A stretch of DNA of 19,883 bases from CAG-877 sp963660495 (GCA_963660495.1 CAVKYO010000039.1:1-19883), one strand, 5' to 3'. Positions 7,064-15,580 are shown, counted from the first letter of the stretch. Notes: generated by a model from the sequence alone, not told the origin. A program made the numbers and translations.

Positions 7064-7552
7064 TTAACAATTAAGTAATAAAACTAATAGAAATGTTCCC
7101 ACTGCTTTGGCATGTTGTTTTATTACTGTTCCGCGTTCTTGTATAGCGGATATATCGTCAACTACATCAACTATCCAACTTTCTAAATACTTTGGAGGTG
7201 TAAATGTAATTGGAAACATATGACTTTTTATAATATCCATTTGTTTTTCACTTAAGTTGAAATTATCAGTAGCATTTTTTAAAGCACATTTTGGATGTTT
7301 TCTTAGTCTCGCTACAAAGTTCTTATCAGCAACTTCTTCTTGAAAGAAATCGTGTAACAAAGCAGCTTCTGTTGTTTCTTTATAATCTAGGTGTAATAGC
7401 TTTGTGACTTTATATGAATAATAGGCTACTCTTATTGAATGTTCATATCTAGTTATACCATGATGCTTTATATTTTTTAGTTTAAGAAACTCTTTATTAT
7501 TACTGATATGATTTATAATGTCATTAAATTCTTTATTTTGATATCTATTCAT
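7064..7552 (-). CDS. HD-domain phosphohydrolase
   Basis: The 162-residue protein has the HD metal-site pattern: H38 in RYEHSIRVAYYS, H67-D68 in LLHDFF, H111 in IIKSHMFP, and D129/D132 in IVDVVDDIS. HD proteins of this kind hydrolyse phosphate esters of nucleotides or nucleic acids. The last ten residues are strongly hydrophobic (TFLLVLLLNC), which may be a short membrane-contacting tail or a packing helix. AGAGG lies seven bases before the ATG. A promoter overlapping the end of dnaB and the terminator downstream make it a single-gene unit with a 5' leader of about 120 bases. The substrate is unknown. Confidence 0.75.
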   Translation of the reverse strand: MNRYQNKEFNDIINHISNNKEFLKLKNIKHHGITRYEHSIRVAYYSYKVTKLLHLDYKETTEAALLHDFFQEEVADKNFVARLRKHPKCALKNATDNFNLSEKQMDIIKSHMFPITFTPPKYLESWIVDVVDDISAIQERGTVIKQHAKAVGTFLLVLLLNC

Positions 7553-7681
7553 TTTATAACCTCTTATTATTCTATTCGCATATTTACTATTTTATAATAA
7601 CACAAGTCTTTACTTCTATAAAATGTTTAGATATTTAGTTTAATTTTTTGACATTTTTTTACAGATTGGAACTGCTTTTGT
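7553..7681 (-). other. Leader region of the HD-domain gene
   Basis: About 125 untranslated bases lie between the promoter in the dnaB tail and the HD start codon. The stretch is very AT-rich. I see no convincing riboswitch fold, no uORF of note (one ATG followed by TAA after three codons) and no strong second promoter. Confidence 0.4.
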
Positions 7682-7710
7682 ATTATATCATTATTAGTTT
7701 TATTAGACAA
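7682..7710 (-). promoter_or_regulatory. Extended -10 promoter at the 3' end of dnaB
   Basis: TTGTCT (7710 to 7705) and TATAAT (7687 to 7682) are spaced by 17 bp, with TGA immediately before the -10 (extended -10). It overlaps the dnaB stop codon and would drive the HD-domain gene. Confidence 0.7.
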
Positions 7711-9022
7711 GTCCTGATAGGATATCGTCCATTTCTTTAATGTCTTCTTCACTAGCTTCTTCTTTATCTAGAGTTTTATTAAACCAAGCTGGTAATTCTT
7801 CTTTAACTGGCTTTTCTGTTTTTGTTTTTGGTTTTTCTATATTCTTATTAAATAATTTCTTTAATTTTTTATGTTCTTTTTCAGTAATATCCATAGCATC
7901 TTCTACAGTTTCAATATTTAATCTTTTCCATTGACCAGCGATTGTTTCGACGTAGCTTTTCTTTAGTTGTTGATTATTGGTTTTTAGGACATATGATATT
8001 AAAACGTTTACGACTCCTGGATTTAGTTTTTGATCTACTAAAAGGCTTTCTATTAATCTTTTATCTCTATCGGTTGGCTCTGCACCTTTATATTTAGCTT
8101 TTAATAATTGGTATGGATTTATATTTTCAAAGGTATAAATCATTTTAGCTCTTTTAGAATTATCTCCTTTAGGCTTTTTTAAGTAATCTGGCTGTTTGTT
8201 ATATATTAAGGTTGGAAGTGAACCTGCTGATTCAAATTGATAATAATCTCGGCAAGCTTTACGAAGGTGTGTTTTATCAATTAGACCTTTTTCATTAATT
8301 GAGTCGCAAACTAAACCTTTTATATCTAGAGTGTTTAAATTATAGGTAAAACTTAGAGCATTTATTAGCTCTTTAACATCTTTAGTAAATGTTTTATCTG
8401 TAATTATATTATCTGGAATACTTGATATAAGTAAGTTAAAATCTATTCCTTTATTTATTAAGATATTATTTGAATCTTTTTTTGTTATATCTACTTCTTC
8501 TGACATGTCTAAGATATTACCTTTTACTGATGTAAAGACATCATCAAAACTACTAGTTATGTCTTCATAATCTTTTAAATTTACTCTTGGTGTTTTATAA
8601 TAATTTAGCAGTTTTTCATACTCTTTTTTACCTAAGTTATTATATAAAACAACATTTAAAATAGGATGAGTGAAAAAGTCATGAGCTGATACTGGTGAAT
8701 ATATTAAGTAAACATAATGATTAATACTTCCCTTTTTTAAGTAACTTTTTAAAAGACCTATTGCTTCTAATTTTTCTCTTGCGATAACTATATCTTCTAG
8801 TTTTAATTGCATTGTTGCCATAAGATGATGATGAGTTAAGTCATCACTCATTACTTCTAATTTATCTAGGTCATCTATTAAAGTAAAATATAATGATGTT
8901 GCGGTATGACCAATTACGGGCTGATACAACATCGTTATTAATTTACGATCATTTTCTGATAAGACTGTTTTATTAACTACTGTATAAGTATCAGCAGGTA
9001 AAATTGTTATAGTACTATGCAT
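7703..9022 (-). CDS. dnaB: Replication initiation / membrane attachment protein DnaB (Bacillus type)
   Basis: The 439-residue protein is the Firmicutes DnaB primosomal protein, not the helicase. It has an N-terminal winged-helix region (MLYQPVIGHTATSLYFTL), a central domain, and the DnaB/DnaD C-terminal domain. The C-terminal domain includes INPYQLLK and the YxxxIxxxW motif YVETIAGQW at about 357 to 365. It acts with DnaD and DnaI to load the replicative helicase at oriC. The frame can start at GTG 9031, but AGGTGA sits only five bases before the ATG at 9022 and overlaps the GTG, so ATG is chosen. The dnaI partner that often follows dnaB is absent; an HD-domain gene comes next. The last 50 residues are charged and low complexity, then LPAWFNKTL. 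Confidence 0.88.
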   Translation of the reverse strand: MHSTITILPADTYTVVNKTVLSENDRKLITMLYQPVIGHTATSLYFTLIDDLDKLEVMSDDLTHHHLMATMQLKLEDIVIAREKLEAIGLLKSYLKKGSINHYVYLIYSPVSAHDFFTHPILNVVLYNNLGKKEYEKLLNYYKTPRVNLKDYEDITSSFDDVFTSVKGNILDMSEEVDITKKDSNNILINKGIDFNLLISSIPDNIITDKTFTKDVKELINALSFTYNLNTLDIKGLVCDSINEKGLIDKTHLRKACRDYYQFESAGSLPTLIYNKQPDYLKKPKGDNSKRAKMIYTFENINPYQLLKAKYKGAEPTDRDKRLIESLLVDQKLNPGVVNVLISYVLKTNNQQLKKSYVETIAGQWKRLNIETVEDAMDITEKEHKKLKKLFNKNIEKPKTKTEKPVKEELPAWFNKTLDKEEASEEDIKEMDDILSGLV

Positions 9023-9054
9023 AGTTATCACCTAAATATATAGTACAATAAATA

Positions 9055-9080
9055 GAAAAAAAAAGAAAGTTTAACTTTCT
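9055..9080 (-). terminator. Strong intrinsic terminator of pilC-pilD
   Basis: A perfect 7-bp stem (AGAAAGT/ACTTTCT, loop of three) is followed by nine T on the minus strand. The stem begins within the TAG stop codon of the prepilin peptidase gene. Confidence 0.85.
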
Positions 9081-9843
9081 AAAATCCCAAGAATTTTAAG
9101 ACGTCAATTGAAGTCATCTTAGTAAAATATATAAATGTAAACGCTATAAGTAAAAACGGGCCAAAGGGTATGACTTTTTCATTATTTGTTTTCATTAAAA
9201 GAAGAGACATTGGTAAAGCAAAAAGACTACCTAAGAAAATGCTTATAGTTCCTAATAGAGGATCTAGTACTAAGCCAAATAAGAACATCATTTTAATGTC
9301 TCCTCCACCAAGGCTTTCTTTTTTTAGGGCTTTATTTCCTATAAACATAATTAAATACATTACTGAAAAAAGAAGTATGCCAGTAGCAAGATGAATTAAG
9401 GTTTCTTTTAAGCCAGAGTTTAGAAATTGAATTATTAAAAAATAAATACTAAAAAATATTAAGACTTCATCAGGTATTATTAGATATGTTAAGTCACTAA
9501 CGGTAACTATCATTAATAACGTTACTATTCCTAGGGCAATTAATAGTTCATAACTAAAGCCAAAACTATAATATGAAACAGCAAATAATAGTCCTGTAAA
9601 AAATTCCATATATGGATATAAAATATCTATTTTAGAGTAGCAATGTTGACATCTTCCTTGTTGAATTATGTATGAAAATAATGGAATTGTTTCTTTTCTT
9701 GATAATTCATGGCCGCAGGAGTCACAATGAAGTTTATTTCCTATTATTTTTTCATTTTTTGGTATACGTAGTCCTATAATTGTAGAAATTGTACCAACAA
9801 AGCTTCCTAAAATAAAAAAGATAATTAAATATAGTATTTCCAT
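9079..9843 (-). CDS. pilD: Prepilin peptidase (type IV leader peptidase, A24 family)
   Basis: The 254-residue membrane protein has the full prepilin peptidase layout: an N-terminal helix, a cytoplasmic zinc-binding loop with two CxxC pairs (C40/C43 and C65/C68), then several helices with catalytic aspartates D117 in SDLTYLIIPDE and D182 in GGGDIK. It cleaves, and often N-methylates, the leader peptides of type IV pilins or competence pseudopilins. The open frame extends to 9924 inside pilC, but AAGGAGGAT lies six bases before the ATG at 9843, which gives the expected N-terminus. It follows pilC by 19 bases. It corresponds to ComC in Bacillus. No pilin gene is in the window. Confidence 0.92.
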   Translation of the reverse strand: MEILYLIIFFILGSFVGTISTIIGLRIPKNEKIIGNKLHCDSCGHELSRKETIPLFSYIIQQGRCQHCYSKIDILYPYMEFFTGLLFAVSYYSFGFSYELLIALGIVTLLMIVTVSDLTYLIIPDEVLIFFSIYFLIIQFLNSGLKETLIHLATGILLFSVMYLIMFIGNKALKKESLGGGDIKMMFLFGLVLDPLLGTISIFLGSLFALPMSLLLMKTNNEKVIPFGPFLLIAFTFIYFTKMTSIDVLKFLGF

Positions 9844-9862
9844 ATAATTATCCTCCTTATTA

Positions 9863-11386
9863 TTACTCGATTTGTGAATATATACTAAACATTGGTGTAA
9901 CAATTGAAAGTAAGATAACACCAACTATTCCAGCTAAGAAAACAATCATTAATGGTTCCATTAAACTCTTCATTTGATCAATTATAGATTTATGCATAGC
10001 TTGGAAATGGTTTGATACTTTTTCCATCATTAGACCTAATTGACCGGTATTTTCACCTGTTACTATCATTTCATAGGCTACTACTGGGATGGCCCATTCA
10101 CCACGGAAGGCAGATGATACTGGTTCACCTTTTGATAGGTTTTCTAGTGTTTTATTAATTATCTTTTTAAATACTTCGTTATCTGTTATTTTAGATAAGA
10201 TTTCCATACTATCTGTTATAAATACACCATGATTTAATAATGAGGCAAATGTCTTAGTAAAGTTAGCTATTTCATTGTAGATAATTATTTTGCCGACAAT
10301 TGGCATATGCATAAGTAAAGTTTGAACAGATAATTTAAATGATTGGACATGAGACATTAAATATTTAAATATAACTATTAGTCCTATTACTCCGCCAATT
10401 AAATATAGATAGTAATTTTGAATAAAGTCGCTGACTCCTAATACTATTAAAGTAATTGCAGGAAGTTTTGCATCATTTGATTCAAACATACTAGCAAACT
10501 GTGGTACTAAGTAAACTAACATGAATACTAATACGCCTAGGGCAATTGTTAATACGACAATTGGATAAGTCATGGCGCTCTTCATTTGTTTTCTAGTTTG
10601 GTTCATTGATGTATAGTACTCTGCCATATCATCTAGTATTGATGGTAAATCACCTGTCATTTCAGATGTTTTTACCATGTTTATTAATAATGGGGGAAAC
10701 ACTTTTCCTTGATGAGCTAACGCTACAGAAAAGCTTTCTCCTTTTAATAATTCGTAAACTACTTGACCATAGATTTTTTTATGAGCTGGTTTTTTAGCTT
10801 GCTTTGCTAGAATTCTAACAGAGTCAACTAAAGGGATACCAGATTTTATATATGTGGATAACTGAGTTAAGGTAAATGATAAATCTTCTGGCTTTAATTT
10901 AGGTGGACCAGAGATATCAATATCCATAGCTGATTTTGGTTTTACTTCTAGGACCTGATAATCTTGTCCTTCTAAGAAGGCTCTTACTTCATCTTCTGTC
11001 TCAGCATCGAAAAATCCTTTTTCTTTTTTATTTACAGAATTTATTACTACATAACTGTAACCTTTTAATTTCCTGTTTGGGTTTTTCTCTTCTCCCGGTT
11101 TTAGCGCTTGTCCTGTTGCTCCTGTTGCATTTTCCGAAGGTGCTTTTGCTGCTGTAGTTTGCCCGGCTTGATTATTATTAGAAGGCGTTTTATTTACCTC
11201 CTCCTTAGCAATTGGCATAATTTTATCTTGTGTCATAACAGTATTATTACTGCTTGCTTGTACATTGGCATTTTGATTTGTTGTAGCTGGTGTTTGAGTT
11301 TGTACTGTTTGACTAGTACTAGCAGCAGTTGTATTTTGAGGTTGTGTAGGTGTTTCACTTTTACCTGTTTTATTAAATATTTTCAT
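9863..11386 (-). CDS. pilC: Type IV pilus/competence inner-membrane platform protein (PilC/GspF/ComGB)
   Basis: The 507-residue protein contains two T2SF domains. The first, about 170 to 290, includes TGDLPSILDDMAEYY and a membrane helix near 272 to 295. The second, about 373 to 500, includes TGENTGQLGLMMEKV and a helix near 480 to 500. A further helix lies near 325 to 345. A small beta domain (YSYVVINS ... FLEGQDYQVLEV, 110 to 148) precedes them, as in PilC. Residues 1 to 105 are a Thr/Gln/Asn/Pro-rich, probably disordered extension not seen in typical GspF. The protein anchors the assembly ATPase to the pilus base. No PilB/ComGA ATPase gene is adjacent; upstream is a divergent gene. GGTGA precedes the ATG. 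Confidence 0.9.
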   Translation of the reverse strand: MKIFNKTGKSETPTQPQNTTAASTSQTVQTQTPATTNQNANVQASSNNTVMTQDKIMPIAKEEVNKTPSNNNQAGQTTAAKAPSENATGATGQALKPGEEKNPNRKLKGYSYVVINSVNKKEKGFFDAETEDEVRAFLEGQDYQVLEVKPKSAMDIDISGPPKLKPEDLSFTLTQLSTYIKSGIPLVDSVRILAKQAKKPAHKKIYGQVVYELLKGESFSVALAHQGKVFPPLLINMVKTSEMTGDLPSILDDMAEYYTSMNQTRKQMKSAMTYPIVVLTIALGVLVFMLVYLVPQFASMFESNDAKLPAITLIVLGVSDFIQNYYLYLIGGVIGLIVIFKYLMSHVQSFKLSVQTLLMHMPIVGKIIIYNEIANFTKTFASLLNHGVFITDSMEILSKITDNEVFKKIINKTLENLSKGEPVSSAFRGEWAIPVVAYEMIVTGENTGQLGLMMEKVSNHFQAMHKSIIDQMKSLMEPLMIVFLAGIVGVILLSIVTPMFSIYSQIE

Positions 11387-11440
11387 CTAATATCACCAAA
11401 AACCTTTCTTTGATACATCCTTTTATTCTATACTATAAAT

Positions 11441-11469
11441 ATTTTAGCATACGTTTTTAGTTTTGAAAA
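11441..11469 (-). promoter_or_regulatory. Promoter of pilC-pilD
   Basis: TTTTCA (11469 to 11464), 17 bp, TAAAAT (11446 to 11441), with TGC directly before the -10 (extended -10). It lies back to back with the promoter of the divergent yqfQ-like gene and leaves a leader of about 48 bases. Confidence 0.55.
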
Positions 11470-11478
11470 CAAAATTAT

Positions 11479-11507
11479 TTAACTTTTTGTTCTCTTTTAC
11501 ATATATT
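11479..11507 (+). promoter_or_regulatory. Possible promoter of the yqfQ-like gene
   Basis: TTAACT (11479 to 11484), 17 bp, TATATT (11502 to 11507). This predicts a short leader of about 13 bases before the ATG at 11527. The -10 region ATATTAT also allows a shifted reading. Confidence 0.4.
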
Positions 11508-11526
11508 ATCATTGAAGAGGTGGGCT

Positions 11527-11820
11527 ATGTTTAACTATCCATATCCTAGAGCTAGTTTATTTAGTAGATGGGCTGGTCTTTCTAAAGGATTTAATTTTGG
11601 TACATTTTTGGATGGTACACAAAAAACCTTAGGTGTAATAAATCAGGCTATTCCAATTGTTAACCAGGTTAAGCCGATGTTTAATAACGCTAGAACTATT
11701 TTTAAAATAGCTGATGAGTTACGAAGACCGGCAACAGTTGAGGATACTACTAATACTGATAGTGTTACTTCTACTGCTGTTCAGACTGAAGCTACTAATA
11801 AACCTATTTTTTACATATAA
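11527..11820 (+). CDS. Small YqfQ/VrrA-like protein
   Basis: The 97-residue product begins with a Tyr/Pro/Phe segment and has a central helix, GTQKTLGVINQAIPIVNQVK then PMFNNARTIFKI (about 30 to 62), and a Thr-rich acidic tail. The central pattern of a Gln-Lys helix followed by a proline-broken helix resembles YqfQ (VrrA-related) proteins of Bacilli, whose function is not established. The frame extends to a TTG at 11512, but GAGGTGG overlaps those codons and positions the ribosome at the ATG at 11527. It is divergent from pilC and convergent with tgt, sharing a terminator with the latter. It is one of only two intact plus-strand genes in the window. Confidence 0.65.
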   Translation: MFNYPYPRASLFSRWAGLSKGFNFGTFLDGTQKTLGVINQAIPIVNQVKPMFNNARTIFKIADELRRPATVEDTTNTDSVTSTAVQTEATNKPIFYI

Positions 11821-11845
11821 AAAGAATAATTTAGTTATTCTTTTT
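11819..11845. terminator. Bidirectional terminator between yqfQ-like gene and tgt
   Basis: An 11-bp perfect stem (AAAAAGAATAA paired with TTATTCTTTTT) encloses a 5-base loop, giving a T run on both strands. It includes the TAA stop of the plus-strand gene, and the stop codon of tgt lies in the loop. Confidence 0.85.
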
Positions 11846-12955
11846 ATCATATTTACTTAAGAATTCTTCTTTATATTCTAATACTCTATTTTCTTTTATA
11901 GCTTCTCTTAATTCTTCGGTTAGTTTTATCAAGAATCTTATATTGTGAATTGATAATAGTCTACCACCTAACATTTCATCAGTTGTAATTAAGTGACGGA
12001 CATAGGCTTTGGTATAATTTTTACAAGTGTAACAGTCGCAGCCTTCTTCTACAGGAGTAAAATCCTCTTTATATTTAGCGTTGTTGAAGTTAATCTTGCC
12101 ATTTCTTGTAAAGGCTTGACCGTGACGAGCTATTCTTGTTGGTAAGACACAGTCGAAAATATCTACTCCTCTTATAACACCTTCAATTATATCAATTGGA
12201 TCTCCTACTCCCATGAGATAACGAACTTTATCAGTAGGTAGATATTTGATACCGTAGTCAATCATTTTATACATAGTATCTTTATCTTCTCCAACGGATG
12301 TGCCACCGATACTATAACCATCAAAGTCTAACTTTACAGTTTCTTTACAACTATATTCTCTTAAATCTTCAAATTCTCCACCTTGAACTATTCCAAATAA
12401 TGACTGATTAGGATTAGAATGAGCTTTTTTGCCACGAGCAGCCCAACGCAATGTACGTTCAACTGACTTTTTCATGTATTCATAACTTACTGGATATGGT
12501 GGACATTCATCAAAACTCATAGCGATATCACTATCTAATTTATTTTGAATTTGAATAGATTTTTCAGGAGTTAAAAACAATTTAGAGCCATCAATATGAC
12601 TTTTAAAATGTACTCCTTCTTCAGTAATATCTTTTTCTTTATTTTTTACTAAAGAAAAGACTTGAAAGCCGCCGGAATCAGTAAGTATTGGTCCATCATA
12701 ATTCATAAACTTATGTAAGCCACCAGCTTTATCAACGATATCTTCACCTGGTCTTAGCCATAAATGATATGTATTAGAAAGAATTATTCCTGAATGAGCT
12801 TCTTTTAATTCTTCGGGCGTTAAAGATTTTACGGTTGCTTTAGTACCAACGGGCATAAACATTGGCGTTTCAAAGGTACCATAATTTGTTTGTAATGAAC
12901 CGTAACGAGCATTACTATTTTCATCTTTATGTAATAAAGTGTATTTAATCTTCAT
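11831..12955 (-). CDS. tgt: Queuine tRNA-ribosyltransferase (tRNA-guanine transglycosylase)
   Basis: The 374-residue enzyme exchanges guanine 34 in GUN-anticodon tRNAs for preQ1, the first tRNA-bound step of queuosine synthesis. Catalytic aspartates are D93 (LTDSGGFQVFSL) and D268 (DIFDCVLPTRIARHG). The zinc site is C306, C308, C311 and H337. Length matches the family. The open frame extends to 12991 inside queA, but AGGAGG lies six bases before the ATG at 12955, and the protein then starts MKIKYTLLHKD as expected. The SD TAGGAGGA contains the queA stop, so the two are probably coupled. It is the last gene of ruvAB-queA-tgt. Confidence 0.96.
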   Translation of the reverse strand: MKIKYTLLHKDENSNARYGSLQTNYGTFETPMFMPVGTKATVKSLTPEELKEAHSGIILSNTYHLWLRPGEDIVDKAGGLHKFMNYDGPILTDSGGFQVFSLVKNKEKDITEEGVHFKSHIDGSKLFLTPEKSIQIQNKLDSDIAMSFDECPPYPVSYEYMKKSVERTLRWAARGKKAHSNPNQSLFGIVQGGEFEDLREYSCKETVKLDFDGYSIGGTSVGEDKDTMYKMIDYGIKYLPTDKVRYLMGVGDPIDIIEGVIRGVDIFDCVLPTRIARHGQAFTRNGKINFNNAKYKEDFTPVEEGCDCYTCKNYTKAYVRHLITTDEMLGGRLLSIHNIRFLIKLTEELREAIKENRVLEYKEEFLSKYDKKNN

Positions 12956-12965
12956 AAAGGTCCTC

Positions 12966-13991
12966 CTATTTAATAAGCATAGCATCTCCAAAGGAGAAGA
13001 AACGATACTCTTCTTCTTGAGCTACTTTATAAGCATTCATAATATTATCTTTTCCAGCTAATGCTGATACTAGCATAACAAGTGTTGACTTAGGCAAATG
13101 AAAGTTAGTAATTAGGCTATCTATTGCTTTGAACTTATATCCTGGATAGATAAAGATATCAGTCCAGCCAGAACATTCTTTAAATTCATTATACTTTGTC
13201 ATTATTGTTTCTAAAGTTCTAGTACTAGTTGTACCAACAGCAATAATCTTATGATTATTCTTTTTTGTCTCTGTTAAAAGTTCGGCTGCTTCTTTTGTCA
13301 TTTGATAATGTTCACTATGCATTTTATGTTCTTCTATGGTATCAACACTAACTGGTCTAAATGTTCCTAGTCCAACGTGTAGAGTTACATAAGCAATGTT
13401 TACGCCTTTGTCTTCGATTTTCTTTAGTAGTTCTTTAGTAAAATGAAGTCCAGCTGTTGGTGCGGCAGCACTACCTATTTCTTTGGCGTAGACAGTTTGA
13501 TATCTTGACTGATCTTTTAATTTTTCATGAATATATGGTGGCAATGGCATAGTACCTAATTGTTCTAATATTTCTAATAGAATACCAGAATAAATTAATT
13601 TAAAATGTCTTATACCATCATTATCTTCTTTAACACATTCAGCTTTTAATTTGCCTTGGCCAAATGTTACAATGGTTCCTACTTTTATACGTCTAGCTGG
13701 TTTTACTAAGCATTCCCAAACATCTTCACCTAAATCTTTTAATAAAAGGATTTCAATAATCGCATGGGTATCAGTTTTTTCGCCAATAAGACGTGCTGGT
13801 AATACTTTAGTATCATTTAAGACCAAGGTATCTCCTTTTTCTAAATAATCAATGATATCGTAGAAATGTTTATGTTCTATCTCTCCATTTTTCTTATCTA
13901 AAACTAATAATTTTGATGTATCTCTATCTTTAATAGGTGTTTGAGCTATTAAGTCTTCATTTAAATCATAGTCAAAATCTTCTACTCTCAT
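12966..13991 (-). CDS. queA: S-adenosylmethionine:tRNA ribosyltransferase-isomerase
   Basis: The 341-residue protein has the QueA hallmark sequence throughout: FDYDLNEDLIAQTP at the N-terminus, LVLNDTKVLPARL, ECLVKPARR, SAAAPTAGLHFT, HVGLGTFRPV, and a C-terminal FFSFGDAMLI. It transfers and isomerises the ribosyl moiety of SAM onto preQ1 in tRNA to make epoxyqueuosine, right after the Tgt step. The start has AGGAGG six bases upstream. It follows ruvB by 13 bases and precedes tgt by 10, the classical ruvA-ruvB-queA-tgt order of Bacilli. Confidence 0.97.
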   Translation of the reverse strand: MRVEDFDYDLNEDLIAQTPIKDRDTSKLLVLDKKNGEIEHKHFYDIIDYLEKGDTLVLNDTKVLPARLIGEKTDTHAIIEILLLKDLGEDVWECLVKPARRIKVGTIVTFGQGKLKAECVKEDNDGIRHFKLIYSGILLEILEQLGTMPLPPYIHEKLKDQSRYQTVYAKEIGSAAAPTAGLHFTKELLKKIEDKGVNIAYVTLHVGLGTFRPVSVDTIEEHKMHSEHYQMTKEAAELLTETKKNNHKIIAVGTTSTRTLETIMTKYNEFKECSGWTDIFIYPGYKFKAIDSLITNFHLPKSTLVMLVSALAGKDNIMNAYKVAQEEEYRFFSFGDAMLIK

Positions 13992-14004
13992 AATAATCCT
14001 CCTG

Positions 14005-15003
14005 TTATTTTTTTTCTATTCCTAATACTTCATAGGCTTTATCTGTTACCATACGTCCTCTAGCAGTTCTTTTTAATAAACCAGTTTGCAGTAAATATGG
14101 TTCATATACATCTTCTATTGTTGTGACTTCTTCGCCAATGGAACTACTAAGTGCTTCTATTCCAACTGGGCCACCAGAAAATTTATTGATAATAGCTAGT
14201 AATAAATCATGATCAGTTTTATCTAGGCCAATTTTATCAATATGTAGTCTTTCAAGAGACTCTTTAGTTATATCTAAATCTATTTTGCCTGTACCTTTTA
14301 CAAGTGCAAAGTCTCTAACTCTTTTAAATAATCTATTCGCAATTCTTGGTGTTCCTCTACTACGTTTTGCTAATTCTATAGCGGCATCATCATCTATTTC
14401 CATATTTAAAACACGAGATGTTCTTTTTACTATTTCAGTTAGCTCTTCAGTTGTATAGAATTGTAGTTTTGAAATAATACCAAAACGATCACGTAATGGA
14501 GCTGATAGGTCCCCGGCACGAGTTGTTGCTCCGACAAGAGTAAAAGGTGGTAAATCTATTTTTATATTTCTAGTGTTACCTTCACTACCGATAATAATGT
14601 CAAGAGAAAAGTCTTCCATAGCTGGATATAATACTTCTTCAATATATCTTGGCATTCTATGAATTTCATCAATAAATAAGACATCACCTGGTTCAAGTGA
14701 TGAAAGTATAGCGGCTAAATCGCCTGTTTTTTCAATACTTGGACCTGAAGCTGTTTTTATTTTTGTACCTAGTTCATGGGCAATGATAAAAGCTAGTGTT
14801 GTTTTACCAAGTCCTGGAGGACCATATAATAAGACATGATCTAGAGCTTCATTTCTTATTTTTGCTGCTTCAACAAAGACTTTAATATTTTCTTTCACTT
14901 CACTTTGACCAATGTATTCTTCTATTGTCTCAGGACGAATTGTATTATCAATTACTTGGTCATCTTCTAATGAATATTTTGTTATAACACTTTCATTTTT
15001 CAT
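14005..15003 (-). CDS. ruvB: Holliday junction branch migration ATPase RuvB
   Basis: The 332-residue AAA+ motor has Walker A GPPGLGKTT (61 to 69), Walker B DEIH (112 to 115), sensor 1 and the arginine finger region GATTRAGDLSAPLRDRFG, and a C-terminal winged helix (FSGGPVGIEALSS ... YEPYLLQTGLLKRTARGR). With RuvA it drives branch migration in recombinational repair. The start follows TAGGAGGG, which contains the ruvA stop codon; the gap is 13 bases. Full length and all motifs intact. Confidence 0.98.
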   Translation of the reverse strand: MKNESVITKYSLEDDQVIDNTIRPETIEEYIGQSEVKENIKVFVEAAKIRNEALDHVLLYGPPGLGKTTLAFIIAHELGTKIKTASGPSIEKTGDLAAILSSLEPGDVLFIDEIHRMPRYIEEVLYPAMEDFSLDIIIGSEGNTRNIKIDLPPFTLVGATTRAGDLSAPLRDRFGIISKLQFYTTEELTEIVKRTSRVLNMEIDDDAAIELAKRSRGTPRIANRLFKRVRDFALVKGTGKIDLDITKESLERLHIDKIGLDKTDHDLLLAIINKFSGGPVGIEALSSSIGEEVTTIEDVYEPYLLQTGLLKRTARGRMVTDKAYEVLGIEKK

Positions 15004-15016
15004 AATACTTTCCCTC

Positions 15017-15580
15017 CTACTTCAATAATAATCTTAAGGCTTCTTTTACCTGTTCTTCTATTGATACATCTTTATTAACTTTAGAAATAACTCCTTTAAT
15101 TTCTTTATCCTTATAACCTAATCCTATTAATACTTCTTTTAACTCTTCGGCATTATTTACTTCATCATCAGAAATACCAACACCAATGAACTCTAATTTT
15201 CCTTTTAAGTCTAGGACAATTTGACGTGCTAATTTCTCACCTATTTTAGGAAACTTCTTTAAATATAAAATGTTTTCTCTTTCGATGGCATCCATTATTC
15301 CTTCTACATTTCCTAAAGCTAACATTGGTAAAGTCATTTTACAGCCTAGTCCTTTAACACTAATCAGTTTCAAAAACAATTCTTTTTCAGCTAAATTTTT
15401 AAAGCCAAAGAGACTATTTTCATCTTCTTTAATTTGTTGATAAATATAAACTTTATATTCTTTTTTTTCTTCAAATGAATATGGATTAGATACATAAATT
15501 AAATATCCAATACCAGAATTGTCTAAAACAATGGCATTATTTTTAATACTTGTTACTGTTCCTGTTATATAGTCATACAT
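15017..15580 (-). CDS. ruvA: Holliday junction branch migration protein RuvA
   Basis: The 187-residue protein shows the N-terminal OB fold (DYITGTVTSIKNNAIVLDN), two helix-hairpin-helix elements (LISVKGLGCKMTLPML and LKKFPKIGEKLARQIVLDLK), and a C-terminal domain III that contacts RuvB (LKEVLIGLGYKDKEIKG). It binds four-way junctions as a tetramer. GGAGTG lies five bases before the ATG. The central second hairpin has KFPKIGEK, close to the usual K-[IL]-PGIGKK. It is the first gene of the operon. A -10-like TATAAT occurs just upstream but too close to the start to be a convincing promoter. Confidence 0.95.
   Translation of the reverse strand: MYDYITGTVTSIKNNAIVLDNSGIGYLIYVSNPYSFEEKKEYKVYIYQQIKEDENSLFGFKNLAEKELFLKLISVKGLGCKMTLPMLALGNVEGIMDAIERENILYLKKFPKIGEKLARQIVLDLKGKLEFIGVGISDDEVNNAEELKEVLIGLGYKDKEIKGVISKVNKDVSIEEQVKEALRLLLK

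Noticed and set aside
7649..7675. Plus-strand TTGACA near 7650 as a promoter
   Set aside because: No -10 box occurs at 15 to 19 bp; the next TATTAT is about 27 bp away and there is no plus-strand gene downstream.
10936..11413. Leucine- and cysteine-rich open frames opposite the 5' part of pilC
   Set aside because: They are shadows of the Gln/Thr/Asn-rich repeats of pilC read backwards; no ribosome-binding sites or family features.
12966..15580. preQ1 riboswitch controlling queA-tgt
   Set aside because: The genes are joined to ruvAB with gaps of 10 to 13 bases, leaving no room for an aptamer, and none was seen before ruvA.
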